A stretch of 64,000 bases of DNA. It comes from Siphonodentalium dalli. Taxonomy: Eukaryota > Mollusca > Scaphopoda > Gadilida > Siphonodentaliidae. Of the stretch, positions 24,530-38,059 are shown piece by piece; position 1 is the first letter of the stretch; every line of letters begins with the position of its first letter. Made by a program: the position numbers and the translations under genes. The notes beneath the pieces were generated by a model, which had not been told where the DNA came from, ran no database searches, and saw only the letters and a list, made by a program, of their open reading frames with translations. The DNA lies in contig CP136061.1 of assembly GCA_032622095.1 (NCBI GenBank), forward strand, positions 190,348,369-190,412,368. Direction: 5' to 3'.

Positions 24530-25929
24530 TGGTTACATATAATACATTTCTTATCCCACCATCGGGGGAAAGAAACCGGTGTGTTACACACAGCTTTCGT
24601 TTGGAAATGGGAGTCATATTGCCATACGCAGAATAAAGCCTAACATTGTACATTCCTATTCTCATATGACTTCAGATCCCTAGTTTTTCCATAGATAACA
24701 AGTTGCTTTTGGCATTTTTTCATTGATCATCAACTAAATTAGAGGTACAAAAGCATTTCAGCACGTCATATTAAATTTGTCGGTAGGTTTGAACCTGTGA
24801 ATGACCATGCATGACATGCCAGTTATTTTAAGACTTACATGTTAGTCTGTAGATGTTTGAAGTGACATTATCCAATATAAGACTGGATAATATGTTTTTG
24901 CATGAACAAATGCATTGAACATAATGTCCTGGTGACCATTCCATTATGATACGCCAATTGTTCCACACAGTCTATTGATATAGTTTAATTCTAGCCTTTC
25001 TGCAACAAGACATTCAATGACTGTAGGTCGCTCACCAAACTGTAAACAGGGACACAGGTACAGGGTCTTCTTTGAACGGTGGGAGGAGATATGGGGTGTC
25101 CACCTTGAAATTTATAACTGCACACCCCTCCCCTCCATTGCCCATTACCTCCCAACTGGACCAAACTTAATTACAACAGGTATCTCAACATTAATTACAA
25201 CAAGATCTCCAACTGTTGGAAATTTATCAAAGCCTTACTGACAATACTGATATATATCAAAATTATTACAAGTAATATAGGAATCTATATTCAAGTACCA
25301 AACATGATTCATAGCATAGATAGGCGGGTGTGCGAATGTTAAATCTCCTATCTCTGCCCCTATTTAAACCAAATGTAAATCCCAATCGATGAGACCAATA
25401 GATCTAGTAATTTCAAAGGATATATTTAAGAAGTTGAAGTGAGCTCATTTTCCTTAAAATATGTTAACATTTTTAGGGAAGGGTTATCAACATGGCACCT
25501 CTGATAATTGTTCCTTTTATTAAATCATCAGCATAATAAAAATGACACATCATTATCACAGATAAAAAGGAGTTAATAGCCTATACAAACATAATATTGT
25601 AACACCTGCCTGTCCAACTGCATAGAACACAGGACACAGAAATTTATCTGATTTAATTTGCAATGAATGAGACAGATAATCATTAATATCCAGCCATATC
25701 TGTTATTTGTTTATCAAACACTGTCAGATAAGATAAAATCTTATTTCAACATAAGAGACATTTGAGAGAATACCAGGCTTACAAGCTTTATATTGTCATA
25801 AGTGAAAGAGATGACCTCTCAAATAATATTGTGGCATTAGGAATGTAAAAGAATGACATTTGTAACAGGGGTACATGTACTTACTGCACTTGACCCTTCA
25901 ATTGGCAAGGTATAAACAATCTGTCTCTT
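24530..25929. other. No recognisable feature
   Basis: AT-rich sequence with short frames only; the frame at 25017-25241 has no recognisable domain. Confidence 0.35.
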
Positions 25930-26380
25930 CGTGATTATTCTCTCAGACCCCTGGACCGATTTCAACTAAATTTGGTGGGGTGAGTCGATGTACCCTGGCG
26001 GATGTTATAACATGGTTAGTTTCTTCAAAATTTAAATTTTAAAACTTAACAATTAAATTTTCATAAAAACAAAAACTATGAACCCAATCGGCCCGATTAT
26101 ACTTGAGAAGAAGTTGTTTTAAGAATTGCTATGGAGGAAAATAATTGTGGTCCTGGCTTCGCACCTATTTGACCCAGTTACTCATTTGAACAAATCTGAA
26201 TGTTAGTCACCTGGGGAACATCCACAACCCATTAGGTCTTACGGTTCTGGAGAAGATGTTTAAGAATTTTTGACAGACAGATGGATGGATGGACAGAAAG
26301 CTAGATGGACAGATGGATGGACGACGGACTGGGAGTGATGACTATAGCTCCACTGGAGACTTCGTCTCAGGTGAGCTAAA
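25930..26380 (+). repeat. Dispersed repeat ending in gacagacag/gatggatg tract and caggtgagctaaaaat
   Basis: Contains ccgatttcaactaaatttgg early, shares its middle with 18087-18240, and ends with simple sequence gacagacagatggatggatg followed by ctccactggagacttcgtct and caggtgagctaaaaat. The layout (conserved body, simple tract, short conserved tail) is typical of abundant mollusc interspersed repeats. The class is not proven. Confidence 0.6.
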
Positions 26381-26389
26381 AATCATATT

Positions 26390-27799
26390 AATTTTCATGC
26401 TAATATCAATATGTGGCAGTGCCCATCAAAACTTTACATGCACATTTTTCTGAACCTATCTAATATAGGGATCATTATTTAATATGACAACTATTAGAAA
26501 CTGGCTACATAAGGTTTACAACATTGAAAACCGATTATACTACATTTAATTCAGAGTATTAAGATCATTATAATATAAATGCACTCAGTGTTTATAGCTT
26601 CTAAAAGCATTCAGTAAGGGTAACACGAGCATGGCCATGTGTCGCATAATATGTGGCCCTTTGGCTTGTTTTCAATTGCATTTCAGAAAGATACCATAGC
26701 AGCTGAAGTTACTTTAACAAAAAAATCCAAGTAAAAAAAGGCCCACAACTCATTGGGCAAATCCCTGTTTGAAAACATCTCACATTCTCGGCCATTTCAG
26801 ACACATACCAAGTTTGGTGGTTATTATGCGATTTTAACTTGACCTGTAATTTATGTACGTAAAGCTGAAAGGCAAATTTCAATTCAATCAGTCAAGGTTA
26901 ACTGAAGTTATTATCCAGATAAACATCAAAAAAATAATTTTGAAATACATTACTACATTTAGCAGATTTTTGACACAAGTAGTTATGTTCGTTTGTGAAT
27001 TAACCGAACTGCTATAGTTTGCGAGTGTTTGCTCAAACTACATTGAATACAAGGGATCTGCAATTTACAGAAAGAGTAGTTTTGTTTACCTCCTTTATAT
27101 TCATTCTTTTTTCACAATATGGTCTGGATTTATAAATATTGCCCTGTACCAATCACAAGAGAAGTTTAGATTGCCAGCTACTAACTTGGTCTAAGAGCTC
27201 TTTCCATCAATGTATCACATTATTATAATCAATAAATTTGAAAAATGATCAAGGAAATATGGGTTGATGCAAAAATCGGACTTGGCACTGAAAGAGTTAA
27301 TATTGTCTTTAGTATGACAAGTTATGTTTTTCATTGACAATTGTTGTGTTATTTTGCACAGATTTTGTGGGAAATAGACCACAGCTGGCTGACTACTGGA
27401 TAATAATTTCTTGCCTCGGGCATAGATAATAATATAGTCTATTATGCTTCAAGAGCGAAGTCAGAAGTTTTGTCAATCGAAACCTCTCTACTAACACAAT
27501 TAGAAGCTTTTATCTGCTAAATGAGTTCAAATGGAAAATAAAGTTTGGTGTTTTGCAATGAAATTTGAGCTCTAAAAACAGAGTGGATAACTCTTAGTGG
27601 GGAATAATATCATTCACTGTGAAGGAAATATTAGAATGAAGACTATCATTTAGCAATCAACAGCATTCACTTTCAATAGAATACTAAACTTTTCATAGAA
27701 TTCATAGAATATTAAACTATTCAGATACTAAACTGCAGGGCTCGTATTCTTCAACTGGGTTTATTAGTTAATTTATTTTGTAAAGGCTGAATTCACAAG
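26390..27799. other. No recognisable feature
   Basis: AT-rich sequence without repeats or frames that I can support. Confidence 0.35.
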
Positions 27800-28154
27800 A
27801 AAGCCTGGTTATAGTGTGTCTGACATTTGAAGAATGAGGTCCCCAGCAGGCTAGCATCACCAAATTCACACTCAGGGGACCTCATTCTGCTTAGGCTTCA
27901 ACTGCTATGGACCACCTAGGATCAGATTGAAATTCCCCAGTTCACTCATTAGTCACCTCGATAATGCGATTTATTTTCTGCAAATTAGGTGATATAGAAA
28001 CTGAACAGAAGGGAAAAAGTAACAAAAAACAATTTTAATTTCACACTCTAGATACTTCCCAGAAGATGAGGCCTAAGCAGAATGAGATCCCCAGAAGTTG
28101 AATTTGATGATGCTAGCCCTGTCTGAAAATGTCAGACTCTCTATATCCAGGCTT
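27800..28154. mobile_element. MITE of the aagcctg family, copy 2
   Basis: Ends aagcctggttatagtgtgtc and tctctatatccaggctt are imperfect inverted repeats; gaatgaggtccccag follows inward. The middle (gcttaggc, aactgctatgg, gatatagaaactgaacagaa) matches the other copies. Confidence 0.75.
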
Positions 28155-28689
28155 GCGCACAAGGTGCCTTTGCTAGAGTTTACGACACACACTATCAATG
28201 GTATGATTGACTCAATCTATCAGTTTAGTCATTTGTCAATAGACACCATCACACGACTAAATAGCTAACAATCACCAGACACAATTTGCACGCATAGCGG
28301 TATAAGTATTGGTACAGAAACTCAGACTGAACCTTTTGCGGAATATGATTTGATGAGTTAATTGATATCTTTGAATTGTTCCTTTCGACAGTTTTTTATT
28401 TTGCGCCCGACATTTCCCGTTGTTGCTCATGATTGAAATGAACCAAAGGTGCACTGATATGCGAGGCATGTTTTATATAACAGGTGGTCAATCTACATAT
28501 GATCGCAGAAAAAACCCTTGTTTGGATAATCATATAGCATCTTCCCATTGATGACCACCGATAGATTTACATTGAGCCATGTCCAGTGTAAACCACCCAG
28601 ACTAAACAAAAACACAGTTGGTGAATATGAGCCCTGAATGAGGCACAAGTGATAATTATTCAGCTGAATCAGGCTTTGATGATATGGAA

Positions 28690-29030
28690 TGATACAGATT
28701 TTACCCTTCTACATGTACTATGTTCAAAATAATGGATCTCTTCCGGGCCACAATTACAATAACATAATTTTATAAAATCAGATTTCATGACTACAACTAG
28801 CTTTTATGGGAATATAGTAATTGTCTATAGAGGCAGATAAAGGCATAACAAATTTCTGATGCAGCCAAGCATAATTAGCTGTGAAATCTCTCAGTCGAAA
28901 TGATATTTGCAGAGTTCTCCCTCTTGATACATTCCAAACATTTCTGCCAGAATTCTAAAAATAATCTTATTTCCTGTCCCGCTAGAAGGTAGTATTATGT
29001 AAGAAAAATTCTGAATAAAATCAATATTAA
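28690..29030 (+). repeat. Dispersed repeat, pair of 52740-53090
   Basis: Ordered matches with 52740-53090 include gatctcttccgggccacaat, gcagccaag, gttctccctcttg and cagaaggtagtattat-like blocks, in the same orientation. Function unknown. Confidence 0.65.
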
Positions 29031-29067
29031 TTGATAGAAGTTTTTCCAGACAAGTATACTCCATTCA

Positions 29068-29686
29068 TCTTCTAATATATATTTGAGGAAAGTTTGTGTG
29101 TCTGTCTGTCTGGCTGCCATGGACTCCAAAACGGCTCGACTGATTTCGACGAAACTTGGTACGGGCACGTAATATCACCCGGGAACCAACATAGGCCCAT
29201 CCGTTTTGTTCGTGCAGCGTGACCTTGACCTTCAAACCGGTGACCTTCAGGGCCGATTTGGATCGAGTTTGGTATGTCGGGGCATTGTGAGGCGCCGAGC
29301 CATTTCGTCGCGGCGTGACCTTGACATTCGAGTGACCTTGAACTCATATCTCGGGATCCGCTGAGCTGATTTCCACCGAATTTGGTGGAAACCGGTAGTA
29401 TGAGGCGCTGAGCAATTTCGTCACACCCGGATGCGGCGTGACCTTGACCTTCGAGTGACCTCGACTCTCTATCTCAGGATCCGATGGGACGATCGGGATG
29501 AAATTTTGTAGGTAGGGATGGTTCGGGTAGTCAAACATTTTCAATGGGTAGCGGCGTGACCTTGACCTTTCAAATGACCTTGAACCTGTGTCTCGGTATC
29601 CGCTGGGCCGATTTCCACCATTTTCGGGGTGTTGGTGTAAAAAAAACAACACAACGACTCTACCCCGTCAGGACGGGTACCCAGCT
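29068..29686 (+). mobile_element. Helitron-like non-autonomous element 1
   Basis: Begins tcttctaatatatatttgag after an A, and ends with a small hairpin ccccgtcaggacggg followed by tacccagctag and then T. A 5' TC, a 3' hairpin and a CTAG end inserted at A|T without target duplication are the Helitron signature. The body has repeated modules gcgtgaccttgaccttcgag and gatttccaccga. No Rep/helicase frame. Confidence 0.55.
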
Positions 29687-29687
29687 A

Positions 29688-29957
29688 GTCTATTATATAT
29701 TTTGGAACTTCTGTCTGTGTGTGTGTTATAGACTCGGAAATTGCTTGACCATGCCAACTCAAATTTGGTATGTAGGACTACTGTGATCCCTGGAACAATA
29801 TGAGTGGGTCCAATTTCACATGCGACAGTGTTCTTGACCTTGACCTCGCTCATATACGCTTATATAGGCATGTTTCTGCTGTATATTCTGCCCAGACAGA
29901 GGCAATCACAATAGAAATCCTTTAATAACCCCGACGAAATTGGGCACATCAGCTAGT
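29688..29957 (+). mobile_element. Helitron-like non-autonomous element 2, abutting element 1
   Basis: Starts tctattatatattttggaac directly after the T that follows element 1, resembles the start of element 1 (then ctgtctgtgtgtg), and ends gggcacatcagctag before T. The 3' hairpin is weaker here. Contains the gaccttgacct module. Confidence 0.5.
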
Positions 29958-30235
29958 ATCTACTATTTTATAACCTGGAATATATATATAAATGCAGCTA
30001 GGAAGAGATACACTATCTTTAAAGCCACATATAATATTCAAACAATTTTTTGTAACATAATATTTTCTATGATTGTGTCAGATTACAGATCCAGTGATCA
30101 CGATTGGGACACATTGCTTTCACATGATGACTTTCTTTTAAATAGCTAATAAAAATGTTAAAAATATAAGCTTAAAAAAAAAAGGACTAAATTTTTCAAG
30201 GATGCTAAAAATAATCATTTCTAGTCTCCCGTGAT

Positions 30236-30241
30236 TTTATT
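30236..30241 (-). terminator. Candidate poly(A) signal for the IAP gene
   Basis: TTTATT on the + strand reads AATAAA on the - strand, 367 bases downstream of the IAP stop codon. It is the nearest canonical signal I noticed, but one hexamer in AT-rich DNA is weak evidence. Confidence 0.35.
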
Positions 30242-30607
30242 CATATTAATAGCTACAATAATTCAATGATTTCTCACTACTAGTATACTAAAGTCATGTA
30301 TTGAGCAAGATATGTGCATTCATTAGTCTTTAAATCGGGTTTTGTAAAATTTATGTTGTTGTAATTGTGGCCTGGAAGAGATACACTATCTTAAAAAACT
30401 AACAAAACTTTAAATCGCTGCATATTTCCTTCTGAAAACCATGGAAGTAATTTCTGTGAAGAATTTTGAATACTTTTTCTGCTGATTCATGTACATGTAT
30501 CTTCAATTTTTTAAATTGCAAGCACTATGTGTGGCTTTAAAAGACAATCTAACAGTGGATTGATAATGGTGATGGATCTGTAAATGTTGACCTGTCATGA
30601 CTGGTTC

Positions 30608-30804
30608 TCATGCTAGATAAGTCCGCACTGTTCCCTTGATGGTTTTCCGACACAATGGACAGTCTTTTAGTGATGCTGCACACACGCCGCATGCCACCAG
30701 ATGGCCGCATGGTAAGAACACTATATTAGCGTTCTCCTCGAGACAGATTTTACACAGTAGCTGCTCCTTCATTTCATTGTTTTCGGAAGCTATGTTCTTC
30801 ACTA
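30608..30804 (-). CDS. IAP exon 5: RING finger and stop
   Basis: Encodes MKEQLLCKICLEENANIVFL and PCGHLVACGVCAASLKDCPL then CRKTIKGTVRTYLA and stop. Pattern C-x2-C-x11-C-x-H-x3-C-x2-C-x6-C-x2-C, the C3HC4 RING of IAPs, with the usual KGTVRT end. The acceptor ttcttgtagtag is a tandem NAGNAG site; either choice keeps frame. The apparent Met start at 30844 is intronic. Confidence 0.95.
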
Positions 30805-33800
30805 CTACAAGAAATGAAAGAATGTAAAGTAATTGATAGATCATAGATTACCATAACACAAGTGATAAATTCTGTCCTGTTAGATATATATCCCCTTTTT
30901 TATCTTAAGCAGAGCCTCTAGTCAGTGACTCGAACATTTTTTTGGGGTTTTAAGCATCTTGATTTAAAAACAAGACTACGCCGTCGGGGAGTGGCATAAT
31001 ACGTCTTTTTCTGGAGTAGAGTGGGGCATGTAGACAGAACACATATTTGAACTTGATCTGTATACCAGATTTGGTTCAGTTCACTCGATTCAATCTAAAG
31101 TTATCATCTGGAAACCACATATTAGGTAAAATCTAAGTAAACGAGAGGCCGATCACGATCGGCAGATGTTTAACGAATACCTTGGCGATAGCGATCAGCT
31201 ATTTTTATAAATCCTTACATCAATCTTTTCATGAGTGCTAAAGTTTCAACAATACACACTTAATATAGTGATCGTGTGAAAAATATTTAGTTATCACATT
31301 GTGTCAACAGGATTGGTGGAGATTGTTAATATTTATAAGCAAATAAACCAAATGACCCTCACTATGCAGGGGTGTGTTCTCGTCAACTATGCCAAGAACT
31401 ACATGTATAAACAAAATCAATTGAAATATTTGAGTTATCAAATCATATAGAATGGGGTTAATCTTACCCAAACTAATGAACTGATAAACACAAAATAGTC
31501 TATACAAAGCATGTCATTGGATTTAAAAACCCATACAATAAGTCAGTCTCAAGAATACCAGCACCATTAATATTACCCTGGAGCCCAAATGCAATTGAGG
31601 GAATCTAAAAATAAGACATTTCCTCTAATGATGAATATTCAATTGGCGATTTATTGAAACCCTTACGGAACCTGGATCAAAGTGAAAGGGATAATATTAT
31701 ATCTGTCTATCGCATAATATGTGTCTATGGAATGGTTTAATTTTAATCCCAAATCCATGCAAATCAAAAGTGGATCACCATCAACCTGGACATAATATAG
31801 GAGAATGATCAAATGAAAAGCATCAAAACCATATGATGTGTGGAGAGGGTTAATCATTTTCAATGACATCATATCATGGAACTAAGGAATGTGTGGATTA
31901 ATTTTTGTCTAAGATAAGACAACAGTGTCTGTAAACAACAATGTCTGTAAAACATCCCTACAAAGTATCAATGGACTATTCCAATTTAATATTTTAGAAT
32001 AGGTGTCCTATAGTGTGTACATTAACTATTGTAATTCAATTGAGTATTTGTCACTAAAAACAAGCATTCTGATTGGTCGAGAGCGGCTAACTTTCGTTTT
32101 CGATTCACCGACATCGGCCGCTTCAGCGTGCATCAAATCTGAATGTAGCACGGTCAAATTTCATCGGTGCAGAACGAGTAGCGAAACGAGCACACCCGCG
32201 CGTTGTTGTCTATAGATACCGTTCATCGGTCGCTTCAGCGTGCATCAAATCTGAATGTGACACGGCACAATTTCGTCGGCGCAGAACGGAGTAGCGAAAC
32301 GAGCCAACCAGCCCCACAGGAAATGGTTGCGGAGCAGTGTTCCGAGTAACGCAATGAACAAACCCAATGATTTGTGCACGGTGACAACGGCGAAATGAAA
32401 GTCTCAGTTCGTGTCATGAAAATGACTAAATGATACTTTTTATACAGTTGTTTTGCAAATTCCTTGCTAGATTGAATTACAATGGAGATAAACGTACCCT
32501 GTTTCGTTGTACATTCTGGGATTCGAGCATGAAAACAGTTTGTGAACTCGCCGGCAAGCCGGCTCGTTCACAAACTGTTTTCATGCTCGAATCCCAGAAT
32601 GTACAACTCAACAGGGTATGTTTATCTCCTAAATGTAATGAACATGATGTTACAGCAAAGGGGTTAACTTAATATTTCACAGAAAACAGAACTCCACCTG
32701 ATAGTCATCAATCAATTTGACATTACGATTAACAAATCCTACCAGCCAGTGGTACCACTATCAGGCTTTATAGCATGTCATGATATCTAATGTCCATAGT
32801 GATAATTAACTCATTTCAATAACACACATGGTCTGTTAGATATGTTCTCTTAAAATTCCCAGCAGTAATTACTTGAATTATAAAGGGTCATAACTCTGTT
32901 AAAATATATCGGATCAAACCCATATTCGTACTCGATCTGTATTTAGGGGTGATAAATTCATATACCATTTTTGGTGTTGATCAGATGAAAAATGTTTTGA
33001 GTCATAGCAGCTTGGGTGAATTCTAAGTAAACATAAGAGTGAAAAGTGTTAATTAAACAATACCAAAAACCATACAGATGAAGAACGTGCTAAGAAAAAC
33101 CTAGGTAAGAAATATGAGGCAGATCAGAAGAAATATGTTCAACTTATTGCATTGGATAGCATGTGTGTAAAGGGTTAATTATTTTCTAAACCGATCAATC
33201 AATACCAAAAACTATACAGATGAGGGGCGTGTCATCATAAACCTACATATCAAATATGAACACAATCGAAGATAAAATACTTCGGTTATAGCATCGGATT
33301 TTTTTTTTGGATTTTTTTTTTTAAAAATGGGTCATAACTCCTTTAAAATAAATAGGATCAAACCCATATTGAACTCGATCTGTATTTTGGGCTCTGAAAC
33401 TCGCATACCAAATTTGGTTCCGATCAGATAAAAATTGTTTGAGTTATGACAGCATGCGTGAATTCGAAGTTGAAAAAGGGCCATAACTCCGTAAAAAAAA
33501 CCTCGGATCAAACCCATATTTGAACTTGATCTGTATTTTGGTCTGAGAAACTCATATTCAAAATTTGGTTCCGATCGAATAGAAAATATTTGAGTTATAG
33601 CACCATGCGTAAAGTGTCTACGGACAGACAGACAGACAGACGGACGCACGCACGACAAGTGGTCAATCCGGACGTCGACATTATGTTTACCATACTATGG
33701 TATGGGTACACATAATAAGGGGCATAACTCAGTCAATATCATGCAGACGAAACCAATATTCGAACTTGATCTGTATTTTGGGGTGGTAAACTAATATACC

Positions 33801-36800
33801 AAATTTGGTTCAGTTCACTAGATTCAATCTAAAGTTATCATCCGGAAACCGCAAATCAGATAAAATCTAAGTCGAAAAATGGGCATAACTCAGTCAAAAT
33901 AATGCGGGCGAAAACCCATATTCGAACTTGATCTGTATTTTGGAGTGGTAAACTAATATACCAAATTTGGTTCAGTTCACTTGATTCAATCTAAAGTTAT
34001 CATCCGGAAACCGTAATTAAGATAAAATCTAAGTCGAAAAAGGGGCATAACTCAGTCAAAATCATGCGGACGAAACCCTTGATCACCGGGTGTGATTTAT
34101 TTATCTCACCTGTATTATTTTACCTTCATGATGTTTAGGTTTGATCATCAGACATGATTTGTTTATCTCACCTGTATTATTTAATGTTGATGATGTTTGG
34201 GGTTGATCACCGGGTGTGATTTATTTATCTCACCTGTATTATTTAATGTCGATGATGTTTGGGGTTGATCATCAGGTGTAATTTATTTATCTCACCTGTA
34301 TTATTTTACCTTCATGATGTTTAGGTTTGATCATCAGACATGATTTATTTATCTCACCTGTATTATTTAATGTTGATGATGTTTGGGGTTGATCACCGGG
34401 TGTGATTTATTTATCTCACCTGTATTATTTGACCTTCATGATGTTTAGGTTTGATCATCAGACATGATTTATTTATCTCACCTGTATTATTTGACCTTCA
34501 TGATGTTTGGGGTTTATCATCGGGTGTGATTTTACTGATTTATTTATCTCACCTGCATTATTTGACCTTGATGTTTGGGGTTTATCATCAGGGGTATCTC
34601 TTCTGGTTTCAAGCGGCTCCTCAGCTTTCAGCATCGCAGTGATTTCATCCTCACTCATTCCATCCGGGACAAGACTAGCCTCAGCTTCGCTGCTGAGTAT
34701 GAACGACATAAGGTCTTCAGCCCTTGGGAAATCATTGATATCTAAGGGGAAATAGTTATAAATGTAGCATGTTAACCGTTTCTTTACTAAATGGATTCTC
34801 TCACCAATTATATAAATTTACATAGGAATGGTCTGTTATTCATCTGTGGGGATGTTAAGGAAATACAAGCAGACGACAGACAGACAAACAGAAAAATAAA
34901 AGTGTCCTATTCATTGGTGGGAAATGTTCAGATAATAAGTTCAACAAATGGTAGTCTATTTAACTATTATCTGAACATTTCCTAAGAATACTACTTGTCA
35001 ATGAGTATGTATTAAGATCTTTTTGATTAAACATCGGGATGTTATTGGAGTAATTGGATTTTTATCGGCAATTCCACTGTAACAATCATTTTTACTTAAC
35101 AATGGTTTTGATACGTGAAATTATTGGAGAGTTAGTAATAATGAAAATAAGAACAATGCCAATCTATTTTTCATGCACTTTGTTAGATCCATAAGGAATT
35201 GTTCAGATAATAAGTTCAACAAAGACAATAGAAACGAGCAGAGGTCGTTTATGGAACTTATAATCTAGCCATTTCCCTCCCATAAATAGCACTCCTTCTC
35301 TACCTGTATTATCAGTCTTCTTATATTTCCTGAAAACCCATCCAGATGAATAATAGAACATATAGAAGATGACTCGAACTATAGAATGTTTTATGAGATT
35401 CACTGCATTCTTTGGGAGGAAAAGATGAAAAAACAGTATGTTCAGTGATTCCAGCACATTCAACAAGCAGCTCCATACTCTCTCCTGCCAAATAAACGTG
35501 ACGTCACGTTTATTTATTTAAAGAAAAATACGACAGCATCACGATTATTAGGCGCCATCACGATTATTTAAAGTTCTTGCAAAGTCGCGGAATTTTCAGT
35601 CAAAAAGTTAGAAAAAACGTGCAGCTCACTAAAAAAAATAGAAGTGCACTTGACAAGTTGACAGGAATGTGGGAGAATCTCATTCCTAACAGGATTTAGG
35701 CCTCTAGATCATGATGTCCGTGTATAAACAGACGGATTATCGCAGTTAATTACAACTCATCAAAGCTTATAATCACACAGTGACAACTAATTATCGTTGG
35801 GACGGAACCGACTTCTACTATCAAAACGGGACTTAATGCTAAAATCACATCACCAGGCTTATATTATAAAATAATCAGTGAAACTAATCTGAGTGACAAC
35901 TGATGAACTAATTTAACTTGACGTGGCCGACTTCTCCAAACAATACTGTTATCGTGACCCAATTATGCGCTATCATGAAGACACAGAAGCTGTGAGTCGT
36001 GTGCACACATGCGTGACTGGTTTTGGCTATAAATGGAAAGTTACGACACCGCAGTAGCTTCTGTGTGTACACAGGAACATGTATTTAAATCTATGCAATA
36101 AAGCAATACAATAACATGTCCGTGTATTCAAAGCACAGTTTAATTATGAATGCGATGACTTGGCAACAGTTCCACATTATTAACCACAACTTACGTTTTA
36201 TGTCGGATTTAAGTTTTATGTCGGATTTTAAATAGCCGATGTGCGACATAAGAAAGATAACTCTAATTTACATCTCGAGCGAAATATTGATGGATGATGC
36301 AACCGATATGCCAACTAATTTCCCGCAAGTTCCACCTTTTACTCATTGTCACTGATCATTGTGCGCCATCACTATTATTTGGCACCATCACTATTATTAA
36401 TAACACCCGAAAATGTGCACCATCACTATTATTTGGCCATCACTATTATTAGGCAGGGGAGAGTGGTCGCTCAAACATTTTATCTCTGAAGTGAAAGTCC
36501 AGTTTCTCTTTGAAATGAAGCATGGTTATTGATTCAACAACATCATCTGGGAGGTAATTCCAGTTGTGACATACAGTAATGCTCTAAGTAATCGACTTCT
36601 TAACCACAGCAGAATTATGGATAACTTTTCAGGATTTAGTCGGAAATATCATGGATGATGGCTTGTTGCCATTCATCGGAAAGCTCTCACTGAGAGCTTT
36701 CCGATGAATGGCAACAAGCCATATTTCCGACTAAATCCTGAAAAGTTATCCATAATTCTGCTGTGGTTAAGAAGACGATTACTTAGAGCATTACTATACA

Positions 36801-38018
36801 CACTGTGAAAATGAGAATTTTCTAACATCTATGGATTTTCCAGTCGTGTCCGCAAGTAGCAGTGTAAGTGTTTCATTGGAAAAACGTAGTTGGTTCTGTA
36901 TCATATTCGCTGTGTAAGAGTTAAAATGTCTCAATTACATCTGACTGTAAAACAACCTATATTAAACTGATGGTAAGGTCAGAATAAGAAGTTGAGTTTT
37001 ACCACTGCATTTCCATAGACTTATCACCATACAGGTAACTCTTCTTTGCACTTTTTCGAGTTTATCTTTGTAGGTGGCTTCCAAACACTATTACAATGTG
37101 AATAAAAATCCAGGCGCCGAAAGGACAAACCAAAGGAAATATGAGACGATGAACAATTAATCATAAACTGAACATAACTTTCCTCAGTTCAAATGCGAAC
37201 TTGCAGAAACAATCAGCAGCCCAGTAAATAATACAAAATAAAATTCCAAACTGATCTCTGACAATAGTGCACAAAGTAAATTACGAAATAGTTTGTAGAT
37301 AATTAATGGTCAAGTTCTCAAATTTCTGTTGATTTGTGTACGTAGCATTTAGGCACACAGGATCTCTATAGCATTGATTAGGTATGGTACCCAAGATATC
37401 TAAATCTCGACCAGTAGATGGAAAACCTTATTCTTAGTTTAAGTCAGGTAAATAAACTATAAAGTAGAAGGAAATCACGGTCTTATAGAACAAGTACATG
37501 TATATATCATGGAATAAATTATTCGTAAGGCACTCAAGACCAGTTTTGTTGCTAAAATGCAACTCGCCAGCGAGATTCTGGTTTGAAGTGTGATGAGCAA
37601 ACAATAAGTATCCTTTATTTTGTGTTGCTATGTAGTTGGTCTCATAGTATGTTTTAGGCCGGTAACTGGTAACCAGTTTTTGTAGCGGGTTTTGTTGCCT
37701 GTTTTTATAAGTTTTGTGCCCTGTAGCTGGTTTTAGCTGGGATTATAGCTGGTTACTGCTTTTTAATTTTTGTGGTATGATAGTCGGTAAATTTGCCAGT
37801 TTGTTTCATATTTTTCTGGTTTTTAGCTCGTTTATTACATATTTTGTGATTTTTCAATTTGTTTGCTCTGTGCGTTTTTTGCCTGTTGTATATGTTCAAT
37901 ATTCTGGATTTGTGACTATTTTTGTCCTTTTTGATGCAGGTCACGAATACCTATTGGGCGACATCTAAAAAGACCCTAGGTACTCTAATCAAGTTCAGAA
38001 CTGGGTCCTCGGATCCTG

Positions 38019-38059
<41 letters not shown>

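Noticed and set aside
37714-37968. Hydrophobic 84-codon + frame resembling a membrane protein
   Set aside because: T-rich low-complexity intron sequence; hydrophobicity follows from TTT/TTG codons, no family match and no splice support.
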